Positions 1-8,162 of a stretch of 64,000 bases of DNA are shown piece after piece; within the stretch, counting starts at the first letter, position 1; each line of letters begins with the position of its first letter. Location of the stretch: the NCBI RefSeq assembly GCF_009498235.1, contig NZ_CP044205.1, forward strand, positions 615,716 to 679,715, written 5' to 3'. The notes below the pieces were generated by a model. The model ran no database searches. It saw nothing but the letters and a program-made list of their open reading frames with translations, and was not told where the DNA came from. The DNA comes from Candidatus Methylospira mobilis (GTDB lineage Bacteria > Pseudomonadota > Gammaproteobacteria > Methylococcales > Methylococcaceae). A program made the position numbers and the translations under genes.

Positions 1-239
1 ATAGCTTCATCCAGGCTTGCCCATAAAAATCATTAACCCGCGTTTATCGGACAGCGCTTTGTCCTAGCCGTTCAGCTTTGCTTTGAACGACGACGGTTAT
101 AGACTAAAAGATGGAAAAATTTTTGTGCGGCCCGCTGTCATTAAAACCAATAATCGCGAATATCCAATTCTTGTGGCAAGATGGGACGCAGCTCGGGGTG
201 GTTAAAGCGTTTTGGTTGAGAATTGGATGGTAAAGAGAC

Positions 240-467
240 ATGACTCAGACAGTTTGTTCCAGTTGCGGTCATAAATTAACGCGGAAGGAACGCGAACTGG
301 GATGTTTTTTATGTGAGATTTGCGAAGCCAAATGGGCTGTAAAGCATCCCAAAGTACTGGATGCGTTGAAACGTATAGCCGCCGACAGGTCTGATCATGT
401 TCATGCGGTGAAGGAACGGCATAACAGAAAGCTGGACACCCCCAGGTCCAAGCCCGCGCAAGGCTAA
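240..467 (+). CDS. small zinc-ribbon-like protein
   Basis: A 75-residue protein of unknown function. Near the N-terminus it has two CxxC pairs (CSSC at residues 6-9, CEIC at about 25-28), spaced as in a zinc ribbon or treble clef, followed by a basic, helical-looking tail. There is no signal peptide or membrane segment, so it is probably cytoplasmic and may bind zinc. It stands alone: the 239 bases before it show no gene, and the next gene (FTR1 permease) converges on it. The ATG at 240 follows a purine-rich stretch (taaagaga) that could serve as a ribosome-binding site. The four cysteines are visible; any role in nucleic-acid or protein binding is a guess. Confidence 0.55.
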   Translation: MTQTVCSSCGHKLTRKERELGCFLCEICEAKWAVKHPKVLDALKRIAADRSDHVHAVKERHNRKLDTPRSKPAQG

Positions 468-504
468 TCCTGCGCGGCGGTTGGTCTATTGGTTTGCGCC
501 CGAA

Positions 505-1326
505 TCAGGATGAAACCGTCTTGTCATCATCGCCAAACAAGCGCATCAACAGGCTGATGGCTACCAGCGTACCCAGATAAAACAGGATCTGAATGCCATC
601 CGGACGCGAGACGTAGCCGATCAACGTGTGCAGCACCTGGCCGGGAAGGCTGTCCTCGGACAACAGCGCGGAGCTGTTCCATACTTCATGACCGAAAGCA
701 GGCAACCAGTCGGCTTGCACCAGACAAGCCGCGCCCTGTGAGGCAAGCCCGGCAGCAAGCAACAGAATCAACCCGCTGGTTACGGTAAAAAGATGCTGAG
801 CCGGAATGCGTAACAGTCCACGGTACATACCCGCTCCTATGGCCGCGCCCAGCACAATACCGAGCACGCCGCCGCTAATCATTGCGCTCCCCCCGCCGCT
901 TTCTGTCGATGCAATGCCGTACAGAAACAGCACTACCTCGGAGCCTTCACGCAAAACCGCCATGCCGACGACTATGGCAAGCGCATAAAGCGGCCGTTCG
1001 CCCGATGCCACCGCTCGCCCGACACGGTTCATGTCGCGCGCTATTTCACGGCCATGCCGTCTCATCCAGACATTGTGCCATCCCAGCATGATGACGGCTG
1101 TAAACAGTATCGCGGCATTGAACAATTCCTGCCCAAACCCAGCTGCCGCTTCCGCCAGGGTGCCGGCAAAAGCGGCGACGACGCACGAGCCGATCAATCC
1201 TGCGGCCACGCCGCCTGTTATCCACAGGTTGCGGAATGCCGCCCCCTGGCTTGCCGCCATTACGATGCCGATAACCAGCGCGGCTTCAATGACTTCGCGA
1301 AATACAATAATGGCTGTAGCCAGCAT
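505..1326 (-). CDS. FTR1/EfeU-family iron permease
   Basis: A 273-residue integral membrane protein of the FTR1/EfeU family, which imports ferric or ferrous iron across the inner membrane. Both family REXXE motifs are present: REVIE at residues 10-14 in the first helix, and REGSE in the middle of the protein (about 126-130). These glutamates coordinate iron during transport. Roughly seven hydrophobic segments can be counted, the usual number. The gene lies 26 bases downstream of a cupredoxin gene on the same strand, recalling the EfeU/EfeO arrangement, but no EfeB peroxidase is nearby. The start is supported by GAGGGGG about 8 bases upstream on the minus strand. Iron-responsive control is likely because a Fur-like palindrome precedes the pair. 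Confidence 0.88.
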   Translation of the reverse strand: MLATAIIVFREVIEAALVIGIVMAASQGAAFRNLWITGGVAAGLIGSCVVAAFAGTLAEAAAGFGQELFNAAILFTAVIMLGWHNVWMRRHGREIARDMNRVGRAVASGERPLYALAIVVGMAVLREGSEVVLFLYGIASTESGGGSAMISGGVLGIVLGAAIGAGMYRGLLRIPAQHLFTVTSGLILLLAAGLASQGAACLVQADWLPAFGHEVWNSSALLSEDSLPGQVLHTLIGYVSRPDGIQILFYLGTLVAISLLMRLFGDDDKTVSS

Positions 1327-1352
1327 GGTCGGTACCCCCTCTTCCAGCTCCT

Positions 1353-1688
1353 TTATTCTGCTACGATGCGTCCTTTGGCCGACGCTTCGTGAAACTCGCC
1401 AACGAAATCGTAAGCGCCTGGATGCAGAGGGCCGAGGGACAGGGTAATCCGGCTTTTTCCTGCGACCACTTTTTCCCGTTTCAGGGATTTGCTTTCGAAT
1501 TCTTCAGGGGTGCCGTCCTCATTGATCACCACCAGCTTGATTTTTTGACCTGCAGGCACCTTCAGTTCCGCAGGAGCGAACTGATGATCCTTGATTGTTA
1601 AAGTATACGCGTCTTCCGCATAAACGGCGCTTTGCGAAAAAAACAGCAAACCGAACACAGCGGAAATGGAGAAGCGGTAACGGGGCAT
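1353..1688 (-). CDS. periplasmic cupredoxin-domain protein (EfeO N-domain-like)
   Basis: A 111-residue exported protein. Residues 1-24 form a signal peptide ending near VYA-ED. The rest is a single cupredoxin-type beta sandwich (motifs such as DHQFAPAELKVPAGQKIKL and PGAYDFVGEFH). It resembles the N-terminal cupredoxin domain of EfeO and stand-alone Cupredoxin_1 proteins that work with FTR1 permeases. The classic type-1 copper ligand set is not obvious, as only one late His is visible. It may bind metal differently or act as a periplasmic iron-binding or ferroxidase-assisting partner. It is the first gene of a two-gene unit with the permease (26-base gap). Confidence 0.75.
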   Translation of the reverse strand: MPRYRFSISAVFGLLFFSQSAVYAEDAYTLTIKDHQFAPAELKVPAGQKIKLVVINEDGTPEEFESKSLKREKVVAGKSRITLSLGPLHPGAYDFVGEFHEASAKGRIVAE

Positions 1689-1749
1689 ATAGTCATCCTA
1701 ATGAAATTTATCAAAAACTTTTCCCGTCAGGGCAATAGGGGATTTATAC

Positions 1750-1770
1750 AAATGATAAGCTTTCTCATTT
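1750..1770. promoter_or_regulatory. candidate Fur box
   Basis: A 21-base imperfect palindrome, centred on position 1760, with arms that agree at 8 of 10 positions. Its core, TGATAAGCTTTCTCA (1753-1767), follows the 7-1-7 Fur pattern. It lies 62-82 bases upstream of the cupredoxin-permease pair, where a Fur repressor would overlap the promoter. The gene functions (iron uptake) support the reading. Confidence 0.55.
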
Positions 1771-1875
1771 GATTGCTCAAGCGGTTTTACAAGATTTTAC
1801 TGCGTCCAAGCGTTTTTTAATTAAATGAAGCTGATGGGGTATGGCGAGGCATGCCGCCCGATCAAGTCAAGCGGA

Positions 1876-2388
1876 TCACCGGCCAGTACCAAGTAAGTTG
1901 CGCCATATCTCTAGCTTGCGCGCATAGGATAATGAAGCATGGGCGGGGCTGGTGGACGGGGCGCGAAAGTAACGCGGTGGTTTACCGTTCAAGTGCGGCA
2001 ATACCCGGCGCACATAATAATGTTCGGCTTTGGAGCCATTGAAAATAACGGAGCCGATTCTGTCGTAGCGCAGAAAAAATTTTTGAAAGTCGTTGACGAC
2101 AACGGTATCGGCTTCGATGGAAGAGTCCAGACTGCCCGGACGTTTGCACGAATGCAAAACATCCCATAAGGCGATGCGGGCGTCGCTCAAGGCCGCTGTT
2201 CTGTTCTGGTACGGCACGCCGGCATCGAAATGCAGAATTTCCGCCATAATGCGCCAGAAAATATTGCGGGGATGGGCGTAATACTGAGCGGCTTTCAGTG
2301 AATCGCGTCCCGGCATACTGCCCAGTATCAGAATCTCGGCATCGGTTTCCGCGATAGGTTCGAAACTGTAGGCCAGCGCTTCAGACAT
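1876..2388 (-). CDS. DNA-deoxyinosine (hypoxanthine) glycosylase, UDG superfamily
   Basis: A 170-residue protein of the uracil-DNA glycosylase superfamily, family 6 (hypoxanthine-DNA glycosylase). It removes deaminated adenine (hypoxanthine) from DNA in base-excision repair. The family signature is clear: ILGSMPGRDSL at residues 21-31 and QYYAHPRNIFWRI just after it, with LWDVLHSC and VIFNGSKAEHYY further on. Length matches the family (about 160-175). It is the third gene of a minus-strand run (cysG, an 81-codon gene, this gene) with gaps of 33 and 55 bases, so cotranscription is plausible. Confidence 0.82.
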   Translation of the reverse strand: MSEALAYSFEPIAETDAEILILGSMPGRDSLKAAQYYAHPRNIFWRIMAEILHFDAGVPYQNRTAALSDARIALWDVLHSCKRPGSLDSSIEADTVVVNDFQKFFLRYDRIGSVIFNGSKAEHYYVRRVLPHLNGKPPRYFRAPSTSPAHASLSYARKLEIWRNLLGTGR

Positions 2389-2443
2389 CCGGCAGCCTTC
2401 CGTTGTCTGAGACCGGCTCTACATTTCTTAATCGTTTACGCTG

Positions 2444-2689
2444 TCAGGCGAAAAATTTCTTGACCGTGGTTTCTATTAAAGCCCACGGCATGACCATCGG
2501 TTTCTTGGTAATGTCTATGGTCAGCTGTTCACCGTCAATCTGATAGCTCCCTTCGATGCCCTTGCCGGAAAAGTTTCCGCTGGATGCGTCGCCCTTAAAA
2601 TCAACGCCATTTTTTTCCGCTCCGGCCTGCGCCCGTGTAACCAATTGGTCCGCAGGCATATTCAATTTGACTTCGATACGCTTACTCAT
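2444..2689 (-). CDS. conserved small protein, PHA-granule-region-like
   Basis: An 81-residue soluble protein. The composition and layout (IEVKLNMPADQLVTRAQAGA, then a short acidic and glycine-rich turn, GSYQIDGEQLTIDI and a C-terminal amphipathic segment ending KKFFA) recall small proteins of the putative polyhydroxyalkanoic acid system family. The resemblance is by eye and weak, and no other PHA gene is near. It sits between cysG and the DNA glycosylase on the same strand with short gaps, and is probably translated from the same transcript. Confidence 0.5.
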   Translation of the reverse strand: MSKRIEVKLNMPADQLVTRAQAGAEKNGVDFKGDASSGNFSGKGIEGSYQIDGEQLTIDITKKPMVMPWALIETTVKKFFA

Positions 2690-2722
2690 GCATTTAATTC
2701 CGCTAAATTAGTGACTTACTGT

Positions 2723-4111
2723 TTATCTACCAAACCAGGACAGCCTGTCATGCAAGCTGACAACTTCCCCGATGATAATCAAGGTAGGGATGTTATTATC
2801 AAGCTGTTCGCCCAGTTGCGCCAGACTTTCCAGTTCACCGGTAATCACGCGCTGTTCCGGCGTCGTGCCCTGCTGTATCAGCGCAGCCGGGATGTTCGGA
2901 GAACATCCTGAGCGGATCAAAGTTTCGCAGATAGTACGCAAACCATGCAAGCCCATATAAATTACCAGCGTCTGCGCGGGGTTGACGATACGCTTCCAGT
3001 CCAGTTCCGCCACCTCGCCGTTTTTCAGGTGGCCGGTGATAATCAGGCAGGATTGCGCGTAATCGCGATGCGTCAACGGAATTCCCGCGTAAGCCGCGCA
3101 CCCTGATGCGGCGGTTATGCCCGGCACCACCTGGAACGGGATACCCTGTTCCATCAGCGTCTCAATTTCTTCGCCTCCGCGCCCGAAGATAAAAGGGTCG
3201 CCGCCCTTCAAGCGAACGACACGCTTGCCCTGACAGGCCAGTTCAACCAGCAGGTGGTTGATTTCGTTCTGTGGCAGGCTGTGACGGCTGCGCTGTTTTC
3301 CGGCGTATATTTTTTCCGCATCAAGCCGCGCGCGGGCCATGACGCCGGCTGACACCAGCCGGTCATAGACGATGACGTCGGCTTCCTGTATCAGTCGTAG
3401 TGCCCGTAACGTCAACAGCTCGGGATCGCCAGGGCCCGCGCCGACCAGATAAACCATACCTGTGTTAGCCGTTGAACCGGCATCGCCGCACAGCGCTTTT
3501 TCCAGGCAGGCCTGCGCTTCTGCGTCGCGCCCCGCGCAAACCATATCGGCCCAGCTGCCTTGCAGCAAGGCTTCCCAGAAACGGCGGCGCGCGACGGCGT
3601 CGCCTATCGCCGCTTTTACGCGCCGGCGGTTACGTTCGGCGAGTTCGGCCAAACGGCTGTAGGCGGGATGCAGCAGGTTTTCGATTTTCACTTTCAGCAA
3701 GCGGGTCAGTAACGGAGAACCGCCACCGGAAGACAACGCCACTACTACCGGCGAACGATCTACCACGGCGGGCATGATAAAACTGCACAACTCAGGGCAG
3801 TCCACCACATTTACCGGGATATTATGCGCATGCGCGACGGCGGAGATCTGTTGATTCACCTGGGCGTCGTCGGTGGCGGCTATCACCAGCCGGCAGCCTT
3901 CGACATCGTTGGGTTCAAATTGTCTGGGAAGCCAGACAAAGGCATTTTCATTCGAAAGTGTAGTCAGTTCACAGCATAGTTCGCTGCTGACCAGCGTAAC
4001 GCGCCCGCCCGAGCGCAGCAGGGATTGCATCTTGCGCAACGCAACCTTGCCTCCTCCTGCAACCAGGCAGTTCTCGCCCGTAATTTTTAGAAAAACCGGA
4101 AAATAATCCAT
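2723..4111 (-). CDS. cysG: siroheme synthase (multifunctional)
   Basis: A 462-residue trifunctional enzyme that makes siroheme, the cofactor of assimilatory sulfite and nitrite reductases, from uroporphyrinogen III. The N-terminal half (about residues 1-210) is the CysG-A/B NAD-dependent precorrin-2 dehydrogenase/ferrochelatase, with the Rossmann motif [11 protein letters not shown] near residue 18. The C-terminal half (about 217-460) is the SAM-dependent uroporphyrinogen methyltransferase, with [19 protein letters not shown] and the [13 protein letters not shown] loop. Length matches E. coli CysG (457). It is transcribed away from a TusA-like gene, with 57 bases between the two starts, so the shared intergenic DNA must hold both promoters. 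Confidence 0.95.
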   Translation of the reverse strand: MDYFPVFLKITGENCLVAGGGKVALRKMQSLLRSGGRVTLVSSELCCELTTLSNENAFVWLPRQFEPNDVEGCRLVIAATDDAQVNQQISAVAHAHNIPVNVVDCPELCSFIMPAVVDRSPVVVALSSGGGSPLLTRLLKVKIENLLHPAYSRLAELAERNRRRVKAAIGDAVARRRFWEALLQGSWADMVCAGRDAEAQACLEKALCGDAGSTANTGMVYLVGAGPGDPELLTLRALRLIQEADVIVYDRLVSAGVMARARLDAEKIYAGKQRSRHSLPQNEINHLLVELACQGKRVVRLKGGDPFIFGRGGEEIETLMEQGIPFQVVPGITAASGCAAYAGIPLTHRDYAQSCLIITGHLKNGEVAELDWKRIVNPAQTLVIYMGLHGLRTICETLIRSGCSPNIPAALIQQGTTPEQRVITGELESLAQLGEQLDNNIPTLIIIGEVVSLHDRLSWFGR

Positions 4112-4168
4112 TTTGATATGCGTCTGCTAAAATTCACTCACGATCCGTATTATTTTCGAGAAACAAAC

Positions 4169-4408
4169 ATGCCAGAATTTGACTTGGAGCTGGATACCTG
4201 TGGTCTGATGTGTCCTTTACCGTTACTCCGGCTCAAAAAAATATTGCAAACCATGCAGAATGGTCAAACCGTGCGCGTTACCGCAACAGACCCGGCCTCT
4301 ACGCTCGATTTTGGCGTTTTTCTCGAACAGGCGGGACATAGCTTGTTAAAAATCGAACACGAGCAGGGCGTCATCATTTTTTTGGTCAGGAAGGACGGCG
4401 TAGTTTAA
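4169..4408 (+). CDS. TusA-family sulfurtransferase
   Basis: A 79-residue sulfur carrier of the TusA/SirA family. The conserved CPxP motif, whose cysteine carries the persulfide, is at DTCGLMCPLPLLRLKK (Cys around residue 14). The start was set at the ATG at 4169 because the family begins a few residues before this motif; an in-frame ATG 51 bases upstream would add a tail not seen in the family. It diverges from cysG, which fits a role in sulfur trafficking, although it could instead supply sulfur for tRNA thiolation or molybdenum cofactor. Confidence 0.85.
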   Translation: MPEFDLELDTCGLMCPLPLLRLKKILQTMQNGQTVRVTATDPASTLDFGVFLEQAGHSLLKIEHEQGVIIFLVRKDGVV

Positions 4409-4420
4409 ATCACCAAATCC

Positions 4421-5074
4421 TCAACGCAGGCTGATCACCGGCCAACCGGCCGCCAGCGCGACCTGTCGCAATTTCGCATCAGGATCGACCGCGACCGGAT
4501 TGTCAACGCGACGCAACAGCGGTAGATCGTTGTGCGAATCGCTGTAAAACCAGCTTCCCTCCAGGTTTTCATGCTGTTCGTTCAGCCATTGTTCCAGCAA
4601 TTTAACCTTGCCTTCCTGAAAACTGGGGATATCGATATAACGACCGGTATAGCGTCCGTCGACAAACTCCGGCGTGGTGGCAATCAGGAGTTCGATGCCG
4701 TACAAGCCGACAATCGGTTCGGTGACAAAACGATTGGTTGCCGTAATCACCATCAACCGATCGCCGGCCTGGCGGTGACGCTCTATCAACTCCCGTGCGG
4801 CCTGCAACAGGATAGGACGGATTTTTTGCTCGACAAAAGTTTCACGCCAGGCAAAAAGTTGATCCGGTTCGTGTTCAGCCAGCGGACGCAGGGAGAATTG
4901 CAGAAACTCGTCGATATCCAGTCCGCCCTCCTGATACTGGCGATAGAATCGCTTGTTGGCTTCCCCATAGGTTTCCTTGCAGACCACTTGCTGCTCGACA
5001 AGAAATTCGCCCCACAAATGATCGCTGTCGCCGGCCAGCAGCGTATTATCCAGGTCGAAAATGGCTAGCGACAT
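4421..5074 (-). CDS. HAD superfamily hydrolase, subfamily IB (SerB-like phosphatase)
   Basis: A 217-residue cytoplasmic phosphatase of the haloacid dehalogenase fold. The motif-I aspartates are in AIFDLDNTLLAGD at residues 4-16, the motif-II region is VITATNRF near 110, and motif III/IV is YSDSHNDLPLLRRVDNPVAVDPD near 177-199. The layout matches HAD-IB proteins (phosphoserine phosphatase relatives) of about 220 residues. The physiological substrate cannot be read from sequence. It converges with the TusA-like gene (12-base gap). Confidence 0.85.
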   Translation of the reverse strand: MSLAIFDLDNTLLAGDSDHLWGEFLVEQQVVCKETYGEANKRFYRQYQEGGLDIDEFLQFSLRPLAEHEPDQLFAWRETFVEQKIRPILLQAARELIERHRQAGDRLMVITATNRFVTEPIVGLYGIELLIATTPEFVDGRYTGRYIDIPSFQEGKVKLLEQWLNEQHENLEGSWFYSDSHNDLPLLRRVDNPVAVDPDAKLRQVALAAGWPVISLR

Positions 5075-6256
5075 ATCAAGCCCTCCAAGCCATGATATGG
5101 CCGGATCGGAGCCGAGCGGCTGCTTGATGGATAAGATAAACTCTGGGGCGAAAAGATTCGGTTAATCATCATGGGGTCAAGGAAAGGAATGCTTGGGCAA
5201 TTATAACAAAGCGGATAGCGAGTTGACGGAGATTGTCCGGCGATAATAGGCCGAAAACCGCTTCGCTTATGGTAACCGGCTCTTGGTAAAGTACGGAACC
5301 GAAATCGGACGGTAAGCTGCCGCGTAGGACGCCAGATGCGAATGCCTGATATAGACGGTAAAATCCGGCTGCGCTGCTAAGCGGGTACGAATTTCGGGGG
5401 CAGTCGCCGGTAATGCCGGCTATCTTCGTGGTTGCCAATTTGCTCGTGAAGCGGCCCAATCGAATTTAAGCGGGCGATATTAAAAAATCTTAGAGGAAAG
5501 CTCCGCTGATCACGGAGGCTGGGGCGGCGGTATCAATAGTCGCATTTGTCAGAAATAACAGGTCTCCGCGGAAGAATTGGAACTGCGTGAAAAAGAGTTC
5601 CTTGTCAGCGGTAACGGGTTCGGAGCCCTGACGCAGGAGCATGGTATTTGTGAGCAGCGCAATCAGCGGGCGAGATCAAGGCGGATCCCTGGCGCAACCT
5701 TGCGGGTGAGCCGAATCCGCTTGATAGAATCTTCATAGAAACTTCAACCCGTCTGCACTGAGCAGGATTGTGCATCCGGTATTTTAAGTCGCTGATGAAT
5801 CCAGACATCTGCGCAGATGTTTTCAAGATGGCGTGGTCACTCAAAAATCAGGGTGGATCGATGAGGTATTCCGAACGGAGTAGCCAATACATCCGCCATG
5901 CATTCGCGTATGAATGCCTGGTAGCCGAAACGGATCGCCGGAGCTTCACATGATCCAATTAGACCATATGAAATTAGCGAAGTGCTATGTATAATCGGCA
6001 TCGCATTGAGCTGAAACCGGGCCGGCGCAATTGATCGGCATTAAATTTTCAGATGGCTTGATAGACTCCCGGCGTGCGCGGCTGCGCCGTTTTTCCGCCA
6101 TAGCGGTTTATGACAGTATGGGCAAGGGACAGGCCGACTTGCTGGGTTTTAATCCATTGATTTTATGTTTCGCAATACAGTCAATTGGTGCCGAATCAGT
6201 GTTTCCTGAAAACTGAATGTTGTACTAATTTTAAATAGATGCATGGAGACGGATGC
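5075..6256. other. 1.2-kb stretch with no convincing gene
   Basis: No open frame here has a recognisable domain, good coding character or a convincing start. Frames of 60-96 codons exist on both strands (for example minus 5169-5459 and plus 5768-5953), but they show no family motif and run through low-quality codon patterns. The stretch may be decayed DNA. The last bases (6245-6248, GGAG) provide the ribosome-binding site for the following channel-like gene. Confidence 0.5.
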
Positions 6257-7366
6257 ATGTTGGGTCCAAGGTGGCAGGGTTTGGCTTTCGAAAACAAGAT
6301 GCTGGTTTTTAAAGCGTCTCTTATAACCATATTAATCTATGCACTGATTATTTACTTTTTTGCGTCGATGATGAATCAGTCGCGATCTCGCTCCAATGAG
6401 ACTCATATTGCCAGAATGAGTCCGACACTGGGAGAACCCGGTCATACGCCGCCGGAACCTTACCCTTCATCTGAAAATTACGTCACCGTTAAGGTGGGAA
6501 CCTATTTTGATAATGTCGATGTACTTTCCATTAAAGACAGCATGTGGAGCACGAACTTTTATGTCTGGTTCAACTGGAAAGGCGATGCAAAACTTGATCC
6601 GGGCGGCAAGCTAGTTGTTGTTGACGGGACAATAAATAAGAAAGAGTTGCTTGAGGAATATCATGGCGATAATGGAAATTATCAGAAGTACCGGATTTCA
6701 GCAAAGATTATCAAGTTTTTTGATACATCCCGCGTGCCGCTTGAAAATCATATGCTGAATGTCTATATCGAGAACGGCGAGATGGACAGCACGAAACTTC
6801 GCTTTGTTGCCGACGAAGCCTCTAATATCAGTTCCAGGCTTAAAATATCTGGTTTTAAAATTACCGGTAAAAGTAATGTCGTAAAGCCTCATACTTATAA
6901 AACCAACTACGGCTCTCCAAATCTTCCCGCGGATAGTAGATCCATATACTCTCAATACATTGCCGCAATTGAGATCAGCCGTATAAATTACGGATTTTAT
7001 TTCAAGGTGTTTCTCTCTTTGTTTGCGGCTATATTGCTTGCTCTTTCCAGCTTTTGCATCAACCCTGCAGATGTTGCTCCACGTTTCGGCTTACCTACCA
7101 GCGCGTATTTCGGCGCAGTGGCTAATACCTATTTAGTTAGCTCGCTTTTGCCTGCGTCGGGCTCGTTTGGGCTGGTTGACAGCATTTCCCTTATTGGCTT
7201 GTTTACAATATTCATTGCAATTGTTTTATCGCTTGTGGCAGCTTATTACCACCGCAATGATAATAAGGACCTGGTTGTTGTTTTTGATAAAGTGATGTTA
7301 TGGGTGGTCGGGCTCTGTTGTTTGGTCGCCAATATAATTATACCCTGGTGTGCAAATTCAGTATGA
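6257..7366 (+). CDS. divergent prokaryotic pentameric ligand-gated ion channel (Pro-loop receptor) homologue
   Basis: A 369-residue membrane protein. It has one N-terminal hydrophobic helix (about residues 16-37), an extracytoplasmic domain of about 180 residues, and four clustered hydrophobic segments (about 244-265, 272-290, 300-322, 338-358), which is the pLGIC plan. Marks of the family are VGTYFDNVDVLSIKDSMW followed by FYVWFNWKGD (strand pattern before a conserved W), and FDTSRVPLENHMLNVYIEN, which matches the Pro-loop region (FP-F/L-x-x-H-x-L-x-I-x-IE). After the second segment comes SSLLPASGSF, like the M2-M3 loop. The first helix would be a signal anchor rather than a cleaved signal. 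Start 6257 was chosen because GGAG lies 8 bases upstream; an ATG at 6239 is in frame. Identification rests on pattern matching by eye. Confidence 0.5.
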   Translation: MLGPRWQGLAFENKMLVFKASLITILIYALIIYFFASMMNQSRSRSNETHIARMSPTLGEPGHTPPEPYPSSENYVTVKVGTYFDNVDVLSIKDSMWSTNFYVWFNWKGDAKLDPGGKLVVVDGTINKKELLEEYHGDNGNYQKYRISAKIIKFFDTSRVPLENHMLNVYIENGEMDSTKLRFVADEASNISSRLKISGFKITGKSNVVKPHTYKTNYGSPNLPADSRSIYSQYIAAIEISRINYGFYFKVFLSLFAAILLALSSFCINPADVAPRFGLPTSAYFGAVANTYLVSSLLPASGSFGLVDSISLIGLFTIFIAIVLSLVAAYYHRNDNKDLVVVFDKVMLWVVGLCCLVANIIIPWCANSV

Positions 7367-8162
7367 TATGGTGCGGCTTTATCCCACCTATTCTCAATGA
7401 GTCGTCTACGGTCGGATTTTTACAGTCACGGCGTGGAGATAATCAATGGAAAGGTTTTAATCTAAAAGATTGATCCAATGACTAACGTCTGCCGGCGATA
7501 AATGGGTCCCTCAATCGGAGCGCCGATAGAGGACGATAGTCGCCGAACACCGCATTCATAAACATGAATACATCAAAAACATCTTACTCAGCGTAGCGCC
7601 GGCTAATTTTGCTCCGTTTGCTTTAGCCGGCAATTCCGAGCGTCCGATCCGATATGGGCGCTTATCTGCTCATCCGTCGGTTTCTGTTTCGGTATTTTCG
7701 CAACAGGCAGTCTGCGCCGCAATTATTTGTAGGGTTTGTCACTGTCATGACCGGGGCTCTTGATAAGCAAGTCGAGTCCGCCTGTGCGCGGTTATTGCGC
7801 CACTGGAGGTGATTCTGAAATAGGACGATTGAAGCTTTATCAAGTAGATCGGCGTATTCATGCACCGGTATTTTCAATTTTTTTCAGTTTTTCATTGTCA
7901 TGTAACATTCAATTTGTATATTGCGCACAAAAATGTGCTGTTTTGGTGTTTTGCATGACATGTTGTAGAGTATTTGCAACATAACGGTGAATATGTTCAG
8001 CGCGGCATGCTATTTTCGTAGCATATTGTTGCGATGTGCCGGGTACATTGCGGATTTGGGGTTGAGTCAAGCATATGTGCATACGTTTGCCGGGCGTGTT
8101 GTCGGGCATCGGCTTAAATGCAGTAAATTGTTAAAATTGAAACCATGAGGATGGGGGATTTG
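7367..8162. other. 0.8-kb intergenic region, AT-rich near the porin gene
   Basis: No gene is supported here. The last 300 bases become AT-rich (runs such as ttttcagtttttcattgtcatg) and presumably carry the promoter of the porin-lipoprotein unit, but no clean sigma-70 pair could be assigned. Confidence 0.4.

Noticed and set aside
1..239. Partial gene at the left edge
   Set aside because: No frame across the edge shows a recognisable protein.
5169..5459. 96-codon minus-strand frame as a gene
   Set aside because: No family motif, no convincing ribosome-binding site and unusual composition; left as unassigned DNA.
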